23,722 nt of DNA, taken from an uncultured Christensenellaceae bacterium (GTDB lineage Bacteria > Bacillota > Clostridia > Christensenellales > Borkfalkiaceae). The notes under the pieces are model-generated. The model had not been told where the DNA came from. It ran no database searches and worked only from the letters and a program-made list of their open reading frames with translations. The stretch covers positions 1 to 23,722 of the forward strand of contig CAJUMW010000019.1 of NCBI GenBank assembly GCA_910587625.1. The letters run 5' to 3'. Positions 7,543-12,194 of this stretch are shown here, piece after piece. The first letter of the stretch is position 1. Each line of letters begins with the position of its first letter. The position numbers and the translations under genes are program-made.

Positions 7543-8264
7543 ACCGGCTCCGCTATTCTGCGTTCGGCTATACTGCAATATTCGCTTTCAAGCTCATAAC
7601 CGATATAGTTCCTTTTAGTCTTTATACAGGCTATCGCCGTGCTTCCGCTTCCCAAGAATGAGTCCAAAACCGTTTCGCTCTCCCGCGAATACGTTTTTAT
7701 CAGATATTCAAGCAATGCTATCGGTTTTTCCGTAGGATGCAAACGGTTTTTACGCTGCGAACTAAATTGAAGAAGATTTGTAGGGTAATATTCATCGCTG
7801 TAATTCTGAAACCCTGCATTAAATCCTTTACCCATCGCTTTATTCGTTGCTTTTGCGCCGCCGCGCTTTCGGTACTCGCCTTTACGCATTTGCGGATAAT
7901 AATTGACCTTCTCTCCGTTGCTTGTAAATACTAATATATCTTCCGTTATTTGCAACGGCATATATTTAGCTAACTGAAAACTTCCGCTCTGCCGTTTATC
8001 CCACACCCACTTATGCTTAAAACAACTCTTGTTGCTCATTATGAGTTCACTCGTAAAAGGTTCTTTGCCGAAAATTACTATCGCGCCGTGTTTTTTGATA
8101 ATCCGTCTATACTCCTGCCATAACCTCGTTAGCGAAACAGGTTTATCCCACTTACATGCGGTTAAGCCATACGGCGGGTCGGTCAATATCAAATCAATGC
8201 TTTCATCGGGAAGCTCGCGCATTAATTCAAGGCAATCACCCTGCTTTATGTAATTATTTTCTAT
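7536..8264 (-). CDS. Beta-class N6-adenine DNA methyltransferase (DPPYG), apparent ATA start
   Basis: Methyltransferase of 242 residues. DPPYG is at residues 29-33 and the SAM motif DSFLGSGS at 201-208, the beta-class order; DPPY points to N6-adenine. HPTEKP before the SAM motif is typical of orphan and phage enzymes. The first ATG in frame (8222) would cut off the conserved opening YIKQGDCLELM, which carries the GD turn found at the start of this family. An in-frame ATA at 8264 has a perfect AAAGGAG seven bases upstream, and no ATG, GTG or TTG lies between the two. I therefore annotate the ATA; the fallback is 228 residues from 8222. It starts 12 bases after the ArdC stop and overlaps the MT-A70 gene start. 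Confidence 0.88.
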   Translation of the reverse strand: MENNYIKQGDCLELMRELPDESIDLILTDPPYGLTACKWDKPVSLTRLWQEYRRIIKKHGAIVIFGKEPFTSELIMSNKSCFKHKWVWDKRQSGSFQLAKYMPLQITEDILVFTSNGEKVNYYPQMRKGEYRKRGGAKATNKAMGKGFNAGFQNYSDEYYPTNLLQFSSQRKNRLHPTEKPIALLEYLIKTYSRESETVLDSFLGSGSTAIACIKTKRNYIGYELESEYCSIAERRIAEPVW

Positions 8265-8276
8265 ATTCCTGCTCCT

Positions 8277-9974
8277 TTAAGATTTCATATTTGAAAAACG
8301 GCTGCCCGACTTAGCGGCGGTTACGGCAGGTTTAGGTTGTTTCAAGCCCGAAACGAATTTCATTTCTTCCCTTGCCATTTTCTCGTAATAAGCATTCGGC
8401 TTGTCCTCGCGGAACTGTCCCGAAGCGCGGAATATACGCAGAAGCTGTTCCGTATTTTCCGCCGTGTACATTGCAAGCCGAGCCATTAAAGACCGCTCGT
8501 TTTGTTCTTCCGTCGCAAGTATTGATTCGCCGTTGAACAGCGCAAGGAATTTTTCGCTATGTTTAGTCTTGCTTGCCTTATCCACTACGTCCCTATCGTC
8601 CATACGGGTAAGGCTTTCAATTCCTCTACCCGCCAATTCAACTTTGGTTATCGTTCCGATAGCTGCAGTTTCTTCCGGCACTGCCGCCACTATTTCACTT
8701 GGCGGTATAAATATTTCCGATTTTTCTTCTTCGATTTGACTTAACCGTTCAACCTTTGCGTTCTGTTCTTCGGCGCGTTTACGGCTCTCGGTTTCCAACT
8801 CGTCAACCGTTACCTCTTTAAACTCCTTATCCGCCCAAAACGGTAATTCCTGCATTTTACCAAACTCTGACATCAGCGATTCCTTGCTCCTGAACGGATA
8901 ACCGCTCAAAGCGTAAGTTGTCTGTCCATATTCCGCGCACATTTGCACGTTGTAAATTTTCTCACCGTACTCGTCCTCATCTTCGATTATCGCATACGGC
9001 TCGATGTCCTTTTGAATTTGCTTTTCTTTATCCATTATGAACTTGCAAATCCTTTCTGCGTCGGCTATTGCTCTGAACAATACGTTAGGATCATCTTTAA
9101 TCTGTTCGCGCCAACTCCTAATATAAGAACTGTTGTTGCGTAAGTGATTTTCACTCGTTTCTATACCCAAATCCTGTTCCAAAAAAGTAGAAGCAAATTC
9201 CGCCCTCAACTCCTCTATCGCATATTCGGGTGTATTTATGCCTGCACCCAAATCTCTGTTCATTCGCTTCACATGCCCTGTACTATGCGCCACCTCATGC
9301 AACGCAGTAGAATAGAACTCTGACAAACTTTCAAAAGCATTACGTTCGGGTAAATGAATCTCATCGGTTATGCGCCTATAAAATGCATTATCACCCTCAT
9401 AAATTATCTTTGATTCGTTGTCGCTCCAATACTGTAAAATACCTTCGGCACGGCTATTCTTTCCGTTTGCATCAAGTTTGTACTTCTCGCGTTCGGGAAT
9501 ACCGTCTATTATGTCACCGTTGAATACACAATAGTATTTGCGAAGCGCGATTACATTCTCATCCATATAATCATCTCGCTCGGATTCCGTCATTCCATCA
9601 AGCGCATTCCTGTCAAATGGTTTCTTCGTTTCCTTGTCATAAAGCGAAAAATACTCGATAGGTACTCCTGCATTTTTACCAAGACTGTTCCCTTCTTCAT
9701 CGCGCTTAAATTCCCAACCTTTCTCTTTCATTTGGTTGTATGTAAGCCAACGATTATCGCTGTAACCACGCTCCATTGTAGCCGCCGTAAGAAAAAGCCT
9801 GTTTACACCGTTATACCTTTTACCCGATATTGCTGATACGGGTGCGCCCTTAACACGCCAACCCTGCCGCCAAATACTGTTGTCGTTTTCCATATTTGAC
9901 ATCAATGTATCATAGAGTTTTCTACGTTGCGGCGTGAGTTTATCATAGACGCTCTTTTTATCGTTATCACTCAA
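8277..9974 (-). CDS. ardC: ArdC-like antirestriction protein with zinc metalloprotease domain and extra C-terminal domain
   Basis: Protein of 565 residues that in the ArdC family binds single-stranded DNA and protects incoming DNA from restriction. Residues about 10-160 fit the ArdC N-terminal DNA-binding domain (WRQGWRVKGAPVSAISGKRYNGVNR in pieces, and RWLTYNQMKEKGW). The zincin motif HEVAH lies near residue 226, with a likely third ligand in EELRAEFAS about 28 residues later. The last 100 residues (LFNGES, then FRASGQFREDKPNAYYEK) match the helical tail found after primase-polymerase domains, and a copy closes the giant protein at 12138. That is unusual for ArdC. The start is TTG, after AGGAGGAGGT, and overlaps the 46-residue gene by 8 bases. 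The position near oriT suits early expression in the recipient. Confidence 0.92.
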   Translation of the reverse strand: MSDNDKKSVYDKLTPQRRKLYDTLMSNMENDNSIWRQGWRVKGAPVSAISGKRYNGVNRLFLTAATMERGYSDNRWLTYNQMKEKGWEFKRDEEGNSLGKNAGVPIEYFSLYDKETKKPFDRNALDGMTESERDDYMDENVIALRKYYCVFNGDIIDGIPEREKYKLDANGKNSRAEGILQYWSDNESKIIYEGDNAFYRRITDEIHLPERNAFESLSEFYSTALHEVAHSTGHVKRMNRDLGAGINTPEYAIEELRAEFASTFLEQDLGIETSENHLRNNSSYIRSWREQIKDDPNVLFRAIADAERICKFIMDKEKQIQKDIEPYAIIEDEDEYGEKIYNVQMCAEYGQTTYALSGYPFRSKESLMSEFGKMQELPFWADKEFKEVTVDELETESRKRAEEQNAKVERLSQIEEEKSEIFIPPSEIVAAVPEETAAIGTITKVELAGRGIESLTRMDDRDVVDKASKTKHSEKFLALFNGESILATEEQNERSLMARLAMYTAENTEQLLRIFRASGQFREDKPNAYYEKMAREEMKFVSGLKQPKPAVTAAKSGSRFSNMKS

Positions 9975-10107
9975 ATTTTATCTTTACCTCCTCCTGTAAA
10001 ATAGGCGATTCGTCCCCCAAAGTGCTCTCATCCATATCCAAGATTTCGTCTATCTCGTAACCTTTGGGTATTACGATTTCGAGATTACCGTTCTTTTTCT
10101 TTTTCAA
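9967..10107 (-). CDS. 46-residue leader protein of the ArdC operon (hypothetical)
   Basis: Small open frame starting with TTG at 10107, with AAAGGAG seven bases upstream. The product begins with four lysines (KKKKNGNLEIVIPKGYEID) and becomes acidic. Its stop overlaps the ArdC start (TTGAGTGA), so the two are translationally coupled and this gene carries the ArdC ribosome binding site. A degraded second copy of its first 18 codons lies at 10989-11048, preserving KKK, VIPKGYE and the TTG start, which supports its being a real conserved gene. I do not recognise the family. It may act only as a coupling leader or as a small DNA-binding partner. Confidence 0.7.
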   Translation of the reverse strand: MKKKKNGNLEIVIPKGYEIDEILDMDESTLGDESPILQEEVKIKFE

Positions 10108-10129
10108 TTATTTTCTCCTTTAGATTTTG

Positions 10130-10158
10130 TTGATTAATATTTTTAAATATGTAATAAT
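10130..10158 (+). promoter_or_regulatory. Promoter of the cargo gene at 10165, probably leaderless
   Basis: TTGATT at 10130-10135, a 17-base spacer, then AATAAT at 10153-10158 preceded by TG one base upstream (extended -10). Transcription should begin at about 10165, the A of the ATG. There is no Shine-Dalgarno sequence before that ATG, so a leaderless mRNA is likely. The region is AT-rich, which lowers certainty. Confidence 0.5.
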
Positions 10159-10162
10159 TCAA
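10134..10162 (-). promoter_or_regulatory. Divergent promoter of the leader/ArdC/methyltransferase operon
   Basis: On the minus strand TTGAAT (10162-10157), a 17-base spacer and TATTAA (10139-10134) face the leader gene. Each hexamer overlaps the opposite hexamer of the plus-strand promoter, so polymerase binding would be mutually exclusive. Confidence 0.45.
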
Positions 10163-10164
10163 TT

Positions 10165-10905
10165 ATGAGCCTAATTAAATTTACCAAAGATAACCTTAAA
10201 TTCTATGATTTCGATGCAGAACAGCCTTATGCTGCAGGAAGCTTTAATCAAAAATATAAAACTATAATTAATGACAAAATTGAAATTCTACCTACTCAAA
10301 CCAATTTACCTAAAACTATTAAGGACAGTTTCCTTAATAGTGAATATAAAACAGTTAAAACTACTAAACCTTTTTATGTGTATCGTATATATGGTCAATT
10401 TAGTAATAAAGACGGAACCAAAATTAACGGAGCAGCTAAAATAGGTGCTTTTGCATCAACAGAATTTGCAGAATCACTTATTGAGGTTAAACTACGTCTT
10501 GCCCTTGATCCTCAATGGTTAAGCACAAGAATGTATGAAGCTAAAATTCTTATTCCTGTCGGGACTATTCTCAACTATGGTATCGTCGCACCGGTTATTA
10601 CACGCGGCGGTACAGTTTTACCGGGCGGAGCAGAACAGGTTTTGATGCCAATTGATTGGTCTGAATCTTGGATTAGAGGCTATCGTAGAATAACTTTTAG
10701 TCAAATTCATTCGGAACCAGAATTCTCTATGGATATTGTTTCAGTAATTAATAATAAATCCACATTATATCCTCACAATTGTCCTATTTGTGGTAGTCTT
10801 GATGTAACCTATTTTAAGGATGAAGAGGCTCTGCAATTTACCGGTTCAAAAGGCTGTACATATCGCGCTCATTATAAATGTAATGCTTGTTCATTATATT
10901 GGTAA
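10165..10905 (+). CDS. Putative NAD-processing toxin-like (TNT/ADP-ribosyltransferase fold) protein with C-terminal zinc ribbon
   Basis: Cargo protein of 246 residues, on the opposite strand from its neighbours and visibly more AT-rich. Residues 70-162 follow the layout of the TNT NAD-glycohydrolase fold: YRIYG with R74, GAFASTE with S98, then IPVGTILNYGIVAP and a closing LPGGAEQVL (154-158 GGAEQ), comparable with the G-x-IAP and PGGG-Q endings of TNT domains. This is pattern recognition and needs a structural check. The C-terminus holds a zinc ribbon: CPICG at 206-210 and CNAC at 239-242, with C231 between. There is no signal peptide or export sequence, so it would act inside the cell. A hairpin terminator follows. 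No obvious immunity gene is adjacent. It could be an abortive-infection effector or an orphan toxin domain. Confidence 0.6.
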   Translation: MSLIKFTKDNLKFYDFDAEQPYAAGSFNQKYKTIINDKIEILPTQTNLPKTIKDSFLNSEYKTVKTTKPFYVYRIYGQFSNKDGTKINGAAKIGAFASTEFAESLIEVKLRLALDPQWLSTRMYEAKILIPVGTILNYGIVAPVITRGGTVLPGGAEQVLMPIDWSESWIRGYRRITFSQIHSEPEFSMDIVSVINNKSTLYPHNCPICGSLDVTYFKDEEALQFTGSKGCTYRAHYKCNACSLYW

Positions 10906-10916
10906 ATTTTTCTTGT

Positions 10917-10952
10917 GGCTGTCTGCTTTACGCAGACAGCCGTTTCTCTTTT
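10917..10952 (+). terminator. Terminator of the zinc-ribbon cargo gene (hairpin copy 1)
   Basis: A perfect 10-pair stem GGCTGTCTGC/GCAGACAGCC (10917-10941) with a TTTAC loop, followed by a broken T-rich tail GTTTCTCTTTT. It starts 12 bases after the stop codon. The stem is identical to the terminator at 12099. Confidence 0.8.
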
Positions 10953-10996
10953 CGCATTTACTTACCGTCTTTGCCGTTGCCGCTCGGTTTATTGTT
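10917..10996. repeat. Slot repeat copy 1: terminator hairpin plus 3'-end of a giant-protein-type gene
   Basis: Contains the same 10-bp stem as copy 2 (12099-12194), a minus-strand coding tail ending GKDGK then TAA, and an identical 17-base block CCGCTCGGTTTATTGTT at 10980-10996 (copy 2 at 12178-12194). In copy 2 this sequence is the true 3'-end of the giant gene. Here it is cut off from any such gene. Confidence 0.85.
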
Positions 10997-11048
10997 CATA
11001 ACCTTTCGGTATTACAAATTCAGAAACATAGTTATTTTTCTTTTTCAA
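10958..11048 (-). pseudogene. Chimeric relic: 5'-end of the leader gene joined to the 3'-tail of the giant gene
   Basis: From 11048 the minus strand has a ribosome binding site (AGAGGA), a TTG and 18 codons that mirror the start of the leader gene at 10107 (KKKN at the front, then FVIPKGYE); I align about 41 of 54 bases as identical. It stops at 10989. Overlapping it in another frame, ATG at 10999 opens NNKPSGNGKDGK then stop, which mirrors the giant protein's C-terminus NNKPSGNASGSDSGKDSK. The junction is at about 10996. Together they are the two ends of a gene block whose middle is missing, left by recombination between two copies of the locus. Confidence 0.75.
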
Positions 11049-11085
11049 TCTGTATCCTCTAATAAAATTTGTTTTAATAAATGGG

Positions 11086-11114
11086 TTGATATTTTATCAG
11101 TATTGATATATAAT
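11086..11114 (+). promoter_or_regulatory. Near-consensus sigma-70 promoter of the DUF3791/DUF3990 operon
   Basis: TTGATA at 11086-11091, a 17-base spacer, and a perfect TATAAT at 11109-11114. AAAGGAG at 11121-11127 sits six bases before the ATG at 11134. This implies strong constitutive expression unless a product of the operon represses it. Confidence 0.8.
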
Positions 11115-11133
11115 AGCTGTAAAGGAGCGTGCA

Positions 11134-11358
11134 ATGAGTAAAGAAATAAAAAACCGAATAGCTTACACCGTTATGTGCATTAGCGAATTTGCTCAGAAAT
11201 ACTCTATGCAAACAAAACAGGCATACCTTTATCTGAAACAGCACGGTGGTATATCATTTTTGAAAGATTGTTACGATGCTGAGCATTTATTGTCTATTGA
11301 TGATGCCATCGACGACCTTGCTTTGATATGCCGCAAAAACGGAGGTAATGTAGCGTGA
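11134..11358 (+). CDS. DUF3791 family protein, putative antitoxin
   Basis: Protein of 74 residues, all helical, with the family pattern: an ISEFAQKYSM segment, QAYLYLKQHGGISFL, then YDAEHLLSIDDAIDDLALICRKNGG. DUF3791 genes are commonly found directly beside DUF3990 genes. Small first gene, larger ART-like second gene, and a GTGA stop/start overlap give a toxin-antitoxin layout, so an antitoxin or partner role is inferred. It has a strong promoter and ribosome binding site. No DNA-binding motif is evident. Confidence 0.8.
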   Translation: MSKEIKNRIAYTVMCISEFAQKYSMQTKQAYLYLKQHGGISFLKDCYDAEHLLSIDDAIDDLALICRKNGGNVA

Positions 11359-11867
11359 TTCTTTACCACGGAACTAATCTCAACTTCGACAAGTTAGATT
11401 TATCGCTCTGTGAACCTTACAAAGATTTCGGCAGCGGATTTTATACCACTACACTTTTCGATCAAGCAAAAGCTATGGCAATTCGCAAAAGCAGACTTTT
11501 CGGCGGCGAGCCTTGCGTTATAACTTATGAAGCCCCTGACAACCTACTCAAACTCGATACGTTAAAAATAAAAAGTTTCCCCACCACATCCAAAGAATGG
11601 GCGGTGTTTATCATCAACAACCGTAACCGCGATTTTACGGACATTCATTCGCCCGACTGTAATTCGGATAATAAGTATGAAATCGTGTACGGTCCCGTTG
11701 CCAACGATACTTTAACAACCCTTATTCGGCAATATCAGCGCGGCTTTATTGACAGCGAAATTTTATTAAAAGAAATGAAATACGCCGCACCTAACAATCA
11801 ATACTCCTTCCATTCACAAAATGCAATTTCTTTTTTGAAAAAGGTAGGTGTGCAATGGATAAAGTAA
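11355..11867 (+). CDS. DUF3990 family protein, putative ADP-ribosyltransferase-like toxin
   Basis: Protein of 170 residues starting with GTG inside the previous stop (GTGA overlap). The opening YHGTNLNFDKLDLSL, then KDFGSGFYTTTLFDQAKAMA, is the hallmark of DUF3990, a family I recall as related to the ADP-ribosyltransferase fold: Y-HG in the first strand, and G-x-GFY-T-x4-QA as the NAD-binding helix region. The target is unknown. There is no signal peptide, so it is likely intracellular. With DUF3791 upstream and a 76-residue gene overlapping its end, it forms a three-gene unit closed by a strong terminator. Toxin activity is inferred from fold and context only. Confidence 0.8.
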   Translation: MILYHGTNLNFDKLDLSLCEPYKDFGSGFYTTTLFDQAKAMAIRKSRLFGGEPCVITYEAPDNLLKLDTLKIKSFPTTSKEWAVFIINNRNRDFTDIHSPDCNSDNKYEIVYGPVANDTLTTLIRQYQRGFIDSEILLKEMKYAAPNNQYSFHSQNAISFLKKVGVQWIK

Positions 11868-12085
11868 AATTCCTTACAGACCAAAACGTTCAAGATATTA
11901 TTGCGTTTATCGTTGATGATAATAAAGTTGAATACGATGAAGCATTAGATCTTTTTTATCAATCGCAAACTTTTGAAAAATTGCACGATGAGGCAACAGG
12001 ACTATACCGCGAAAGCGCCGCATACATTTACGAACTTTTCAAAACTGAGCAAAAAACAGGCAATTTTATCTCAACCGAACAATAA
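11855..12085 (+). CDS. 76-residue acidic helical protein, third gene of the DUF3990 unit
   Basis: Small acidic protein (QDIIAFIVDDNKVEYDEALD, then a TFEKLHDEATGLYRESAAYIYELF segment). It starts with ATG inside the last codons of the DUF3990 gene (13-base overlap) with AGGTGTGCA just upstream, so translation is coupled. I do not recognise a named family with confidence. Similar small proteins are, as I recall, often found after DUF3990 genes. Acidic charge and tight coupling suit an antidote or regulatory partner, but this is inference. Confidence 0.7.
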   Translation: MDKVKFLTDQNVQDIIAFIVDDNKVEYDEALDLFYQSQTFEKLHDEATGLYRESAAYIYELFKTEQKTGNFISTEQ

Positions 12086-12098
12086 CCTACAACCCATA

Positions 12099-12131
12099 GG
12101 CTGTCTGCTCTTCGCAGACAGCCTTTTTTTT
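12099..12131 (+). terminator. Terminator of the DUF3791/DUF3990 operon (hairpin copy 2)
   Basis: A perfect 10-pair stem GGCTGTCTGC/GCAGACAGCC with a TCTTC loop, followed by eight T residues, 13 bases after the last cargo stop. A classic intrinsic terminator on the plus strand. On the minus strand it lacks a T-run and would terminate poorly. Confidence 0.92.
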
Positions 12132-12194
12132 CTACACTTACTTGCTGTCCTTACCGCTGTCGCTACCGCTTGCGTTACCGCTCGGTTTATTGTT
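12099..12194. repeat. Slot repeat copy 2: terminator hairpin plus 3'-end of the giant gene
   Basis: Intact counterpart of the repeat at 10917-10996: the same stem, and the same 17-base block at 12178-12194, here within the last codons of the giant gene. The two copies are direct repeats flanking the DUF3791/DUF3990 unit. Confidence 0.85.

Noticed and set aside
10917..10941. Terminal inverted repeats of a transposon formed by the two identical hairpins
   Set aside because: The copies are direct, each is followed by terminator-type T-rich sequence and the giant-gene tail, and no transposase lies between them.
11049..11133. Minus-strand promoter for the relic frame, divergent from the DUF3791 promoter
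   Set aside because: Only weak hexamer matches with poor spacing were found, not enough to annotate.
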